Of a stretch of DNA of 64,000 nucleotides, positions 46,735 through 58,077 are shown piece after piece; position 1 is the first letter of the stretch; the number at the start of each line of letters is the position of its first letter. Below the pieces are notes generated by a model. The model was given only the letters and a program-made list of their open reading frames with translations. It was not told where the DNA came from and made no database searches. The stretch is taken from assembly GCA_036924285.1 (NCBI GenBank), contig JAYKYS010000009.1, forward strand, positions 9,238,001-9,302,000. Reading direction: 5' to 3'. This stretch comes from Asterella californica. Lineage: Eukaryota > Streptophyta > Marchantiopsida > Marchantiales > Aytoniaceae. A program made the position numbers and the translations under genes.

Positions 46735-48110
46735 TCATACCACCTCCTCCTCATCTTCTTCTTCGGGAGCCTCCACCTCGAGCTTTACATTCTCATACGG
46801 ACTCTCATCTTGATCTTGAGAGAGATCAAACTTGGTACTGATCTCCTCAATATCTACGTCTTCATCTCGCCGCTTAAAGAGTTTTATCCGTTTCCCTGCA
46901 ATCGGAACTTTAAGTCGTGCATCATCCAACTCGCGTAGCACGTATGTGGCGTTGTCATGAATACGAACAACCACGTAAGATCCAAACCAGCGTTTAGAAA
47001 ACTTCCGCAATGAACTATGCTGGTTATCCAAGCTGCTATTATATACCAACACCCAGTCATCTTCCTGGATCTTCTTAGGTCGTAGTCGATGTCGCTTATC
47101 AAATCTGTCTTTGTTCTTCAAGCGAGCTTTTCGTAATCGTTCCAGAGCTAGCTCCACATCCTCTGGTCTCTGCTCCAACCGACGAATCCTAAGAGCGAGA
47201 AGATCCTCTCTAGAGAGATTATCTTCCCAAGGTAGAACACTCCAAGTAGGTATTTGCTCTTCGATAGGCATGATCGGTTTTTGCCCTTGCATTAGTTCTG
47301 CTGGTATGTATCCGGTCATCGAGCTATGAGTTGTACGATCGGCCCATAGAGCAAATGATAGAAGCCTTGGCCATTCTCTCACCCTTCCGTTGCAAGCTTT
47401 CACAATGGCTTTCCTGATAGGAGGATGGCCGCGCTCACTATTCGCATTTCTTTCTAGGTTGTAAGCCATGGTAAGAGCTAACTTGATTCCCCGCCTCTTG
47501 AAGAACATATCAGCTTCGTGAGCATTCAGTTCTCCGCGGTCTGCTGTAATCTTCCCAACACATCCGTATCTGCAGATCACATCTTCAAGTAGAAATCTGC
47601 ACACCCCTTCTGTAGTGTTTGTGCGCAGAGCGCGTCCTTCGACTTGGTTTGATAGATCCTCCCGTGCCAAAACCAAGTATCTCATCTGCCATATCCCAAC
47701 CGGCATCGTAACCAGATCTACTACCCACTTGTAATGCATTGCAAGTGGATACGTAGGGTGAAGCTCATCTCGATGCCGGATGTCAGAGTACATCTGACAA
47801 GTTACACACGCCTCCACAAATCGCACTACATCTTTGTACATGTTACGCCACCAATATCTCTCTTTGAGTTTGGTAAAGGTGGCATAAATACCCTGATGTC
47901 CAGCCCATAAGCTCTCATGGAATTCTTGAATGAGCTGGGTTTGCATCTCATGCTTACACACAACTCATTGCGGCATCTCGTCATTCCGCTTGGTGGGCTT
48001 CCACAGATAGCCCCTTTGTTGTATGTAGTTGTAAGCCTTCCTCCTGTTCTGTTTGAAATGAGCATCATTCCATTCTGGTTGCTTGGTCAGCGAACCAAGA
48101 TAACGCCCAA
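46735..48110 (-). pseudogene. Element 2 integrase (broken at its start)
   Basis: Main frame 47961-46735: zinc domain (FHESLWAGHQG ... CVTC), catalytic core D in VVDLVTMPVG, D in ITADRGELN, E in NSERGHPP, then a coiled, charged region (LALERLRKARLKNKDRFDKR) and a C-terminal FGSYVVVRIHDNATY domain with an acidic tail. The first 30 residues lie in another frame (to about 48110). No chromodomain is visible. Confidence 0.9.
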
Positions 48111-48117
48111 TGTCTAA

Positions 48118-49160
48118 TCATTCTTCTTCATATAGCTCCTCCATGAATGAGTTTTGATGCTCATTCATTCCTTTTTGAGCTCTACAAAAGACGGTCGTGC
48201 CTATAGTTTCTGTGTCTTCCGTCAAATCCTCTTCATCTTCATATCTGGCCTTAGACAACATATCTGCTACCGGGTTATCTTTCCCCGCTATGTGTCTGAA
48301 TTTTGGATTCAACGACTTGATATAGGTAATCCATCGCAACTTAGCAATATCAGGGGTGTTACAATTAGTAATCATCCCTAACAGTGGTAAACAATCCGTC
48401 TCCACTATCACCGGTGCTCCAATCAAATAGTCCTTCTCGACTTTCATAGCGGTAACTACTCTCCATAGCTCTCGCTTTACTTGTGGGTAGTTTCGTTGGT
48501 TCTCGCTCAACACCTTGGCTCCAAACCTGATTGCAAATCGATTCTCATCCTCATCATCTTGTCCCACTGCCCACCCAATGGCTATCGGACTTGGATCAAC
48601 CGTGATTATCACGTATTTGCCATCTTCATAACTCACTCTTCGTAGCACAAGTGGAGAAGACAACAACTGCTTCAGCTTCTGCACCGCTTTGATATGCTTC
48701 TCCTCCCATCTGAACTTCGTGCTCTTTCGTAACAGACCATAGAGTGGATCTGATACATGAGCAAAATGAGGAATCCACACATGATAGAACACGCAAGCTC
48801 CTAAGAGCCTTCACACCTCTGTTGTCGAGCTCCATGTGTTCTTCCTCCGCTGTATGGCATCCACCTTGTTAGGATCAGGTTTGCGACCAAACCACCCGCA
48901 CAAGTGCCCCACAATCACAACCTCTCGAACTCCAAACAAAGATTTAGCACCTGATAGCGTCAAGTGAACCTCCCCGAGCCGTGATAAAATCTGATCACAA
49001 TCTAGAATATGATCAGTCACAAATTTTCGACACCCTTTATGATCGACTCTCTCATCCTTCTGCTCCTCTACACATCCTTTGATTGGAATGTCATCTAAGA
49101 AAGGCATGGTCTTCTCCGGGATGAAATCTTGAAGAACTTTGTTCATCCCGTTCATCATGT
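48118..49160 (-). pseudogene. Element 2 RT thumb and RNase H (broken)
   Basis: 49158-48811 holds the RT active site FLDDIPIKGC and the later thumb region; 48792-48118, in another frame, holds RNase H with D in TVDPSPIAIGW, E in VKRELWR, D in ETDCLPLLGM and D in VADMLSK, so all four metal-binding acids remain. A frameshift near 48800 separates them. Confidence 0.88.
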
Positions 49161-50100
49161 GTGCAATAGAATTTGTTGCCCCCCGCGATAAATGTGCACA
49201 TCCTCATCAAACCCAACGACGTCCTCATAGTAGTGAAATCTCTACTCCTTTTCAGCAAGCTGAAACTGATCGTATCCAGAGTAGAGGTCTCTTATCGAGT
49301 ATATGGCTCTACCAGCGAATGCTTCAGCAAACTCTCCCACAATAGGTCCGATCTCTGTATTTCTGATGGTCACCTGATTCACCGGTTGCATATCTTGAAT
49401 GAACCGTAGCGCTCCGCTCTTCTTCGGCATTGTAAACCAGCGGCTGGAATACGGTGCAAACGATGGCTCAAGGATTCTCATCCGCATCTTCTCCTTTAGA
49501 AGCTCCATAAGCTTAGGCAGATGTGCCTTAGGTACGAGAATTGGTCTTAAGTCCCAAGGCGTATGCGGTACCGTAAATATGATCATCGGTGCTACAACGC
49601 TTGGATCTACACACCCAATTTCTGAAGGCTCAAAAGCAAAAGTTTTCCCATGCCTACTTAACATCTCCTTGAACTCCCTCTCCTCAGCAGGTAGAAGAAA
49701 GTCGGTAGAACCAACCTTCAACTCCTTGAGCGTAGCTTCTGTAAACTTGTGACCTATTTGATCAGGATACCGTAAGCTCTTCTCCTTTGAGGCTTGTTGA
49801 ACTCGTTGGTCAGAGTCGCTAGGTAGCGATTGTGCAACCGGCTTCATTTTTTTATCCACCGTTTTATACTTGGTCTCAACTCTGACTTCAAGTATCTGGA
49901 ACGACTCTATAGCCGAGTAAAGCTCCATAGAACGTATGTACACAACTTGGTCTTCATTCCCTTGCTCAACCTTGCGAAGCTCTTCCAAAGGATCATCCAA
50001 ATCCATCTCCACGTAAACGCCCTCTATCTTATCCTCCTCACTAAGCACACCAACTCTTTTTAGATCTTTTTGGGTTCTTTGCACAGCTTTCTTCTCCCAT
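49161..50100 (-). pseudogene. Element 2 RT N-terminal half (broken)
   Basis: Frame 50084-49242 holds a long linker, then RT fingers and palm: VPHTPWDLRPILVP, the block YSSRWFTMPKKSGALRFIQD and the AIYSIRDLYSGYDQF block. The frame is lost just after LAEKE. Very similar residue by residue to element 3 at 58078-59100. Confidence 0.88.
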
Positions 50101-50400
50101 TTCTGAAGATCAGCGAGCTATGTATACACAGCAAATCCACTCTCCGAATATCTCACCACTCCTGTACAAAAGACACTATCCTTCTCTTGTGTATCAATAC
50201 CACTATACTCTCGTTCTATAGTGACCCTCTGGAAAAATCCTTAAATTCTTAGTGACTTTGGGTAGAGAAACACTCAAGCAAGTAATCTCGGTTACGCTCA
50301 TGATTAGCAGACACAGTCAAGAATTGTACCGTTGTTTTGCCATCCTGACTCCTGATCCGAGCATAAGCAGAATCGTCATCCAACACCTTAGTCTCCATCC

Positions 50401-52320
50401 TTACGGCGTAATGAATGGTTGACCAAGAATAACCGGATAGGAAGTAGTATCTTGAACAAAGAAGTTTTGTTCAAGTTCCACATTCTCTATCTTCACCTTC
50501 ACATCCGAACAAGCACCATAGAGTTCTCCTCGTGTGTTGTTTGTTGCTCGGATCATCCAACCATGATCTATATCAACAGGCCATCCACCCTGCTTGTAGA
50601 TGTCCTTAGAGACAATATTGATCTCAGATCCATGATCAATGAGAGCAACCACCGGATCTTTCATCTCTCCTACATTCACTAAAGTTTCAGTAGTGGCTCT
50701 TGCCCAATATCCTCTAGTGTAATGACTAGAGATCTTATCGTCCTCTTCCATATCCACATCAAACCGAACTTTGCGAGTGTTGTAAGAATGAGCCAACTCT
50801 TGCTCCTCTTCCTCTGTAATCACTGTGTCTAGAGCACTGGACATTGCGGTCTCTCCCGTCAGTTGCCTCTTCTGCTTGATAATGTCAATGATGACATCAT
50901 GAAACTCCTTCTTCGCAATCCCGAGGATCTCTCGCAAGATAAACTCAATCTTTGTATTGAGCACCTTCTCTTGCAACACCTCTTTCATGTTGGTTGCTGC
51001 TTCAATGTCTGATTGCAGCTTATACATGAGAGCTTTGTCTTTCTCCCTACCCTTACTCTTCTCTAAACTTCCAGAAGGTAAGACATCCTCCATAGCTTCT
51101 TCTCGTAGAGGTGTAGTCTCCTGTCGGAGTCTATCTCCTCTTAGTTGTCTCTTGCGAGCCGCTCTCTCCTCACTTGGATCAGCCTCATCTCTCCTACGCT
51201 TCTCTTCCATGATAGCTTCATGTTGAGCCTTGGCTACGTAGGCATGAACGGACATAGCATCTACGGGATCATCCCATCCGGTAGCACTCCTGATTGCTGT
51301 GGCTGTTCTGAGCAACTCCTCCCTTGCCATTTTTCTCTTTCTGTTCGTGCTCACAGCGTGACTCCACATATCAGTCGTATCCTCATGTTTCAAAAAGGCA
51401 CTCTCGTTTTTGCTAATCACCTCGACTTCATAAGTAGAAACTTCTATCGATGTCACATCATGCACTGTTAGATGATCCTCCAAAACTTTCTTCATCCCTC
51501 CTCTATCGAAGTTGGTCCTCAGAGTCTCTCCGTTGTCTCTCAAGGCGATCTTTCCTTCCTTCCAGAAAATTATGCCTTGCTGCAAGGCATCAGTGAAACT
51601 CCCGCATTCCTTCCGTTGATGGTCGGTGTTGTCACACAAAGTACACCTCTGAACATATCCTTGTTTTGGTGCAGGTCTCCCTTCAAGTGCCCCATCCTTC
51701 TCCTCCAACCTTGTCAACTTGATCTGTAAGTCTCTCATCTTCTTCTCCAAATCTTCCATTGCTTGATTCCGCTGTGGTACAACCGTAGTGATAGGATAGT
51801 AGGAAGCAAAATAGTAGGTAGAGGAGCAATCTGCACCGTTGGTTGCCTTCGTGGTATCACAATAGGCGGTGGTCTTGGTGCTTGACTCACAACCACCTTC
51901 TCTCTTCGGTATTCTCGCTTTGCAAGTACTCCCATTGCTTCGCTAACATTCTTCCAGTCAGATGTGAGACCATTGTCTTTCGTCCGATCTTCCAACAGCA
52001 ACTCTAACTCCCTCTGTAGCTCGCTGTTGGCTGACTGTAAAAATAGCTCCACTTTGTCATTCTCAAGTGTGAGCTTCTCCATCCGAGATAGTTGAAGAAA
52101 TTATCTCTCAAACTCCCGAAGTAGTTCGGTAGCAACTAGTTCCTTGCTGGGTTTGTTCACCCACTTCATGAATGACTTCTTAGTCACTCGATCTGCATCG
52201 TCCAAAGAGTATTCCTCCTTCAGCTGAAGAGAAAACTCCTCCCAGTTAGCTCCATGAGCTTGAATGAGCCCCTTCATTACTCTAGTTCGAATATCTAAAT
52301 CTAGAGTGATCAGAAGTAGT
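50401..52320 (-). pseudogene. Element 2 gag and protease (broken)
   Basis: 52320-52083 reads an N-terminal gag part (GLIQAHGANWEEFSLQLKEE) to a stop; 52082-51735 continues in another frame; 51759-50401 holds a zinc knuckle CTLCDNTDHQRKEC, a charged helical region and the protease with active-site pattern VALIDHGSEINIVS, ending VILGQPFITP. The DHG triad replaces the usual D(S/T)G and is shared with element 3. Confidence 0.88.
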
Positions 52321-53005
52321 CATAACTAGCTGAGATAGTTATAACTAAGTTGAGGAAACTATTAGAGGTTCCACTATGACATTATGTGACAAATACGGAG
52401 CTCAAAATATGCTTCTCAAAAGTATGTAACTTTGTTGACCATCGCTGATTGGATGCATGATGGAAAGTCATGCACAAAGATCTAAAGATGCTCCTCAAAA
52501 GACGTATTAGTTTGTTGTCGTCTTCCGATTGGATAGCGTGGAAAGTTAACACTTTACAAAAACTAAAGTAGGAGAATCTCTTACTTTAGTAAAGGAGAAC
52601 AAGTAATGTGTGTGCTATTCTTAAAGTCTTAGTAGTCTTTAGGAGTTTAACTATTTAGGATTGCGCACTTATCATGAGATAACGTAACTTAGTGAAAGTT
52701 ACCACGGTAAGAAGTTGTAGAGTATATAATGAGGAGTTGAGAGGGTGAAAGACACTCTCATTTTTTCTGTCTATAAGTAAAGTGAGCATTGGAGACCTTC
52801 GGAGTCCTTGAGTACTATGCGATGCAATGTTGAGAGCGGGGTTAGAACTTGTTTGCAAGAACACTATTGGAGGGACCGATGTGACCATACGGGTCAGAGA
52901 GTTGAGTGAAGTGAGCATGGGTATAACTGAATCTTTGTAATTAAGGTGCACTAGTAATCCTAATCATCTTAGGTATCCCTGGGTGAGAGATAGGCCGGCT
53001 TACAG
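52321..53005 (+). repeat. LTR-like sequence related to the element 1 LTR
   Basis: Begins about TAACTAGCTGAGATAGTTATAACTAAG and ends CCCTGGGTGAGAGATAGGCCGG-CTTACA. Both blocks have counterparts, in the same order, on the minus strand of the element 1 LTR (TTAGTTATAACTAAGTG near its start; CCTGAGTGAGAGACAGGCCCG near its end). It is probably a solo LTR of a related family, plus-oriented, that cut or replaced the 5' end of element 2. No target duplication found. Confidence 0.5.
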
Positions 53006-53049
53006 CTCCAAAGACACTCATGAGAAAAGCAAGCTAGGCCTTAGCTTAC

Positions 53050-53361
53050 GGACTTTTGGCACGATTTCGGATCTTCACTTTCATCGCATCAATGGCTAGA
53101 GCTCGTTGTCAGCTTTTCATATGCACTTTTTCTACTTCATTTGGAAGCCTAGTGGAGAAGTTACGAGACTCGAAAGATGGATAAAACAAGCTAGCCCCAG
53201 GTTACGGGCTTTTGGCACAACTTCGGATCTTCATTTTCATTACATCGATGGGTAGAGCTCATTGTCAGCTTTTCGTAGGCACTTTGTCTACTTCATTTGG
53301 ATGCCTAGTGGAGAAGTTACGAGACTCAAAAGATGGATAAATCAAGCTAGGCCCTAGTTTA
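53050..53361 (+). repeat. Two tandem units of the ~157-bp repeat, right array
   Basis: Units start near 53050 and 53206 and match the left array at 34641-35109 in sequence and direction, with 10-15% apparent difference. The shared right-hand flank continues to about 53490. Confidence 0.85.
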
Positions 53362-54807
53362 CTTTTGTTGACTAGGTATTTGCAGCTCCAAGCTCTATAC
53401 TAAGGACGCAAGGGGTCTGCTTCCTCATTATTGAAGAAAACTTGTACGTACAAAAACTGACGTAAGGAGGCAGCTTTCTACGATCTGTCGATGAACGATT
53501 TGAGGATTTGAGAAGTTCAATACACGTGTGCAAAGTGTCATTAGGTTCAGATCTGTGCAAGCTACGCACGGGTTAAGGCGGTTCTTGAAGAGACGGATCG
53601 GGGGATGTGTTCTGGGAGAAATTGAGACGTAGGAAGGGGATTTGAGAGCTTCAGTGATCTGTGAAAGAGAGTTGGACCGTTTGGACCGTTCCGGTGTCCA
53701 AACTTGCTGTCTTTGGATCCATCGAGATCAGAACAACGAGTTCTTCAGGAAATTGAAGACGATAAGAAGTTTCATTGAGCGGTTTGGGAGTTCTGAGTGA
53801 AATTGGCTCGCAGAGAAGCGCTTACGTCAGATTTTCGTTCGTCTATGACCTGAGATTAGGTTGTTCTTCGCGGTCGGTGAGCCAAGCTCTTCATTCTTGG
53901 TGCTTACGCGATAAGGAGTCTTCATCTACGCATCAGAGAAGACCATGTGTGAATTGGATTGTTGGTTCGGGTGTGGTGAGCGATTTTGAACCGCAAGAGT
54001 CAATTTACGTCAGTTTTTTGCAACCTGTGACCAAATTTCTTGCGTGGTTTTGCAAGGAGAACTCCAAATGGCTTATTTGGAGTCTCGTTGGGTTCAAGGT
54101 AGCTAGATCTACCTACCAGAGAAGACTTATATCAGATCAGGCGATCCGTTTGAGCGGTGTGTGCGGTTTTAAGCGGTAGGGAGGAGTTTTGAAAAGTTCG
54201 GTCATCTACAACCGAAAATCGAAGATATCTCGGCTGTTGGGAGTCGGATCTGAAAGTTTTCTGGGCCAACGGAGTCAAGGAAGAAGACCCTATCGACATC
54301 TGAAGACCATTTGGTGAAAGAAGAAAGTTCTTAGATAAGTCTTTTTTGATTTCTTCACTACGGATTTTGTCCTTTTGAGTTCGTTAGAGTTATGGTTGGT
54401 TATGTACAACTTGTGATAGCTAGCTTTAGCTAAGAGCTTGTACATGAATGTTGTTTGGACTTGGGTTTGAATCGTGTGATGTTGGTGCAGCTCTTTTTGT
54501 TAGCAAAGGGAAGTTTCTCTTGCTTTGAGCTACGCATCGATGGTTTTGGGTCTAGGTTGTGATTCAGGGGTTCGTTTTAGGGAGTTTTGAAGCAAATTAC
54601 AGACCCCTCTGGTCTGTTTCTTAGTTTTGTGTTCTCAGGGAGAAAGAACCGGCAGTGTATGTACATTGAGAGTTGGTATATATTGCGACGTTCGTTTTCA
54701 TGCGTGTTTGTCGCTTTCTTGTCTTTGTTCAGCACACTACATCTCCACAGTCAGAAACCTCGTGTTTTCCTAGACATCCTTCACGCAAAATTCGACACGA
54801 TACAGTG
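53362..54807. other. Unassigned, probably LTR or leader sequence
   Basis: The first 130 bases match 35110-35240. The rest has no recognised gene; a 134-codon frame at 53775-54179 is unlikely to be real. Repeated phrases (CAGAGAAG-C-TTACGTCAG and GTCAATTTACGTCAG) and the general texture resemble retroelement LTRs of this window. Confidence 0.35.
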
Positions 54808-55411
54808 ATGTCCGTCTGGGTCTAGGCTCTCGAACGGTTGTCTAACCCGTCGACTCGTTCCCTATTCTTGCTCCAGACCTTACATCGTTCCTAAGTCCAT
54901 ACGTCCAGGTCTGGACCAAAACGTACCTTGGAACCGGTCCAACCATCCTCATGCTCCTAGAGTCCACTCACTGAACCTTGGGATCGGGTGACTCGTTCTG
55001 ATCCACCCAGGCATCGAATATATACTTCTGAGGATCCACGATCCCGTCCTCCTCTTTGGTCCCTGAAAATTATATCACAATCCGATCACGGGATCGGTCA
55101 TAATTCTCAACTCGAAGGTCAGTTCGAGGAGTTCTGCATATCACTGGGAAGCTCTCGTCGAGAGCTTCCAATGATCTCTTACTCGTCTCTAGATCTTACG
55201 CGGAGGTCCGTCCACGATCTAAAACGTCGTTGGAGCTCCAACACTTAGTTGTTTTCTGAAAATCTGTGGTCCAGACCCAGACTCGAACCCTGTGGTCCGA
55301 ACCACGATCCATTTGCATCTCGGACTCACATCTGGATCCCGCGTCTTGGACCTACGTCTAGGGTTCTATTGTTCGCGTCTGCACCCGACCTTGAGACTGA
55401 GGGTCGCGACA
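54808..55411 (+). repeat. Inverted partial copy of the element 2 LTR
   Basis: From TGATGTCCGTCTGGGTCTAGG to GAGGGTCGCGACA this matches, in reverse orientation, the element 2 LTR at about 46000-45872 joined to 35975-35253, with small indels. Element 1 is absent here, so this copy shows the LTR before that insertion. It contains the ATATATACTTCTG box (55017). Its LTR end at 55411 is followed by TTCACCTCCACTTTGGAGG. The first 800 bases of the LTR are missing. Confidence 0.85.
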
Positions 55412-55752
55412 TTCACCTCCACTTTGGAGGTTGATGCCCTCATTAACAATGATCCTTAAGTTAACGCCAAGTTCAAAATGGGTAGCGAACTCCTTGGTGT
55501 CATAATTGCGTTCTGGTCGCTAACCCGCAATTCTCTTCTTGGCTTGAATCTTAAGTTGTCGCTAGAATACTTAGAAAATTCCAACTAGTCTCGGAGAAAG
55601 CCTTACCTTTTTGGCCACCCCTAAACAAAACTAGTTGATAATTTCTAAACATTCTACTTAAGACTCTAACTTGCTAACTTATAAGTATTCCCACTTACTT
55701 ACTAGATCCACCGAAACTCACTTCTGATCGCAACCTGATTTGACTTAGACGC
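55412..55752. other. Unassigned stretch between two LTR sequences
   Basis: May be leader sequence of the element whose LTR ends at 55411. No gene and no clear primer-binding site were recognised. Confidence 0.35.
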
Positions 55753-56140
55753 TGTCATGTTGTGGGACCAGTTAGTATGTAAATTACGCGTATAAGTGCA
55801 TTTTGCACATAATTGTAGAAGTTGTGGTGTAATGGGATCTAAAACATTGCTCTTATGAGCTTAGAATGCACTATTATCTGCTGGGGGTCTCCATGGGGCA
55901 GAAAAGGACAAGGTTGAGTCCTTTAGCTTCCCATTGGTCCACCCAAAAGTGAAGATAACTTGTCTTCTACCTAAGTGTGCGCTCTGGGAGGTTCGGGGCA
56001 CTTTGACGAGGGATTTTGGAGATCAGAGGGCACGGGCGGAGAGCTCTCGACGGGAGGAGCAATCTGACCACAAATTTCACTCGATTTGGAGGTCCAGGGC
56101 ATACGTTATGGCGATTTGAAGTTCATAGAGTGATGAGAGT
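55753..56140 (+). repeat. Element 3 5' LTR, truncated
   Basis: TGTCATGTTGTGGGACC to AGTTCATAGAGTGATGAGAGT. It follows the 3' LTR base by base except four differences, then stops at 56140, where the 3' LTR continues for several hundred bases more. A 14-bp direct repeat ATAGAGTGATGAGA (56125-56138 and 56142-56155) marks the deletion junction. Confidence 0.93.
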
Positions 56141-56146
56141 TATAGA

Positions 56147-58018
56147 GTGATGAGACGGTTCTGTCAACTGTCTTCATCCGAGAGGACAACGCTTGACTTA
56201 AGGAAGACAGAACTTTTTCTAGAAGCTGCTGATGAAAATCTAGAGGATAAGCTTTTCTTGATGTTAGCAGACAAGGGAGAAGAAGGAGGAGTGAGCACAG
56301 ACTGGAGAAAGGTAGAGGAAGCTGTTACTATTCTCACGAAGCAGAAACGTGGAAGAGGTAGAGCTGCAACCTTGAGGTCTGATGTCTCTTTAGCTCCATT
56401 GCCCAAGCCTGCCAATAGCAAGATTGAAGATTCTGCAATCGATGAGTTGGTCAAGGGTCTGAGAGAGTTAAGGATAGAGATGGCAGAGCTAAAGCATAGT
56501 CGAAGTCCTGGTGATACCAATGCATCTTCAACTAGCAGAAATTTTGTTAGAAGATGTATCTGGTGTGACAGTACTGAACACCAACGACGAGATTGTGAGG
56601 AGTTTTCCGAAGCTCTCAGAACCGGAGTCGTGAATTTTAGAGATGGAAAGATTCATCTCGCCCAAACTGGTGCGCCGTTGAATACCAACTTTGGTAAGGG
56701 AGGAATGAAGAGTTTGGTGAGAGGTCAGGTTGGTATAGCTACGGCGATACGCACAATAGAGCCAGAAACGTTTGCGATTGAAGTAGATGTACCAGTTGTA
56801 GCAGCTGTTAAGAGCGATGTAGTTGAAGTTCCACGAGAAGTAATGTTGCGAGGTGCGGAGGCAATTCGTCGCATTACTGGATGGGATGATCCTGTAGAGG
56901 TAGGGTGTGTCAAGGCTTACTTGGTGCAAGAGAAGCATGTAAGCTGGCAAGATGCGATTGTGGAAGAGAAAAGGAGACGTGATGATGATGTTGCTGATCC
57001 GGAGGAGGCTACAAGGAGAGCTAGAACCACGAAGAGGAGAAGGCAACAAGAGACATCACCGTCTGATATCCCTTCGACGTCTCAAGGGGCATCTACGTCT
57101 GAACCTATGGTTGATGTTCCTATTTATGACACGGAGATGAGAGAGAAAGGCAAAGGAGCTTCTTCAAAGGGCAAAGGTAAAGCACCGACCTACAGACTAC
57201 AGTCTGATATCGAGACCAGCACCAACTTGAAGGAGATTCTAGAAGAGAGAATTTTGGATGCAAAAATAGAATTTTCCTTGCGAGAGGCCTTAGGGATAGC
57301 TAAACGTGATTTTCATGAGTTGATCATAGATGTGATCAAGAGAAAGAGGCAGATGACTGCGGATACAGTGATGGTGAAAGCATTAGATACTGACATCACT
57401 GGGGAAGAAGATGAAGAGTTAGGTCGCGTATTTGTCCAAAAGCATGTACTACAGGCGTCGAATGGAAGAGAGGCAAGAGTTTCAGACTGTGCTGCAGAAC
57501 ATGGCGACGAGAAGCAGCATGAGAGTCACTATTCTCGAGCATATTGAGCTCGTGCAACCACAGAGACAAGGGTCCGACTGGGTAACTTGTCAGAGGCTAT
57601 AGTGGCGTTGGTGGATCACGGTTCGGAGATTAACATCATGTCCAAAAATGTTTACGAGAAGGGGAAGTGGTCAATCGACACAGGACATGGATGGGTTCTT
57701 CGTGCTGCTAACAACCAAAGAGGTGAACTTTTTGGTGCTTGTCCAGCTGTCAAGACTCGGATAGGAGATGTAGAGATAGAACAAAACTTTTTTGTTCAGA
57801 GTGTAGCTGCTTATCCTGTGATCCTTGGTCAACCGTACATTACTGCGTCTAGGATGGAGACGAAAGTAATGGACGATGGGTCTCATTATGCTCGTATCAG
57901 AAGTCAAGATGGTACAAGAGCGGTACAGTTTCTTACTGTACGTACGGGTCATGAAAGGAACAGAGAGAAGCTGAGGGACAGTCCTTTAAGGACTGACAAA
58001 GAGTTTTCGGATTTTTAG
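56147..58018 (+). pseudogene. Element 3 gag and protease (one stop codon)
   Basis: One frame from 56147 to 58018 with a single TGA at 57545-57547. The gag N-terminus is missing: homology with element 2 starts at the FCQLSSSE / FLQLSRME block. A zinc knuckle CIWCDSTEHQRRDC lies at about residues 137-150. Charged helices follow (KEILEERILDAKIEFSLREA). Beyond the stop the protease has active-site pattern VALVDHGSEINIMS and ends VILGQPYIT. In element 2 the position of the TGA is Trp (TGG), so this is a one-base nonsense change. Confidence 0.92.
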
Positions 58019-58077
58019 TTAGCACTCCTGTAGAGCGGGAGTATGGGAGTGTTGATAGGAGAAAGAGCCTTCCGCTA

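Larger units (their letters stand above)
46671..52320 (-). mobile_element. Element 2 internal region (Ty3/Gypsy, 5' truncated)
   Basis: Runs on the minus strand from a gag truncated near 52320 through protease, RT, RNase H and integrase to the polypurine tract next to its 3' LTR. It belongs to the same family as element 3. The 5' LTR is not found at the right side, where an LTR-like sequence of another family begins. Confidence 0.9.

Noticed and set aside
46735..52082. Plus-strand ORFs opposite the element 2 polyprotein (for example 50957-51226, 49399-49752)
   Set aside because: They are antisense shadows of the minus-strand gag-pol reading frames.
53775..54179. 134-codon plus-strand ORF in the LTR-like stretch
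   Set aside because: Made of repeated LTR-type phrases and without domain or neighbours that would support a gene.
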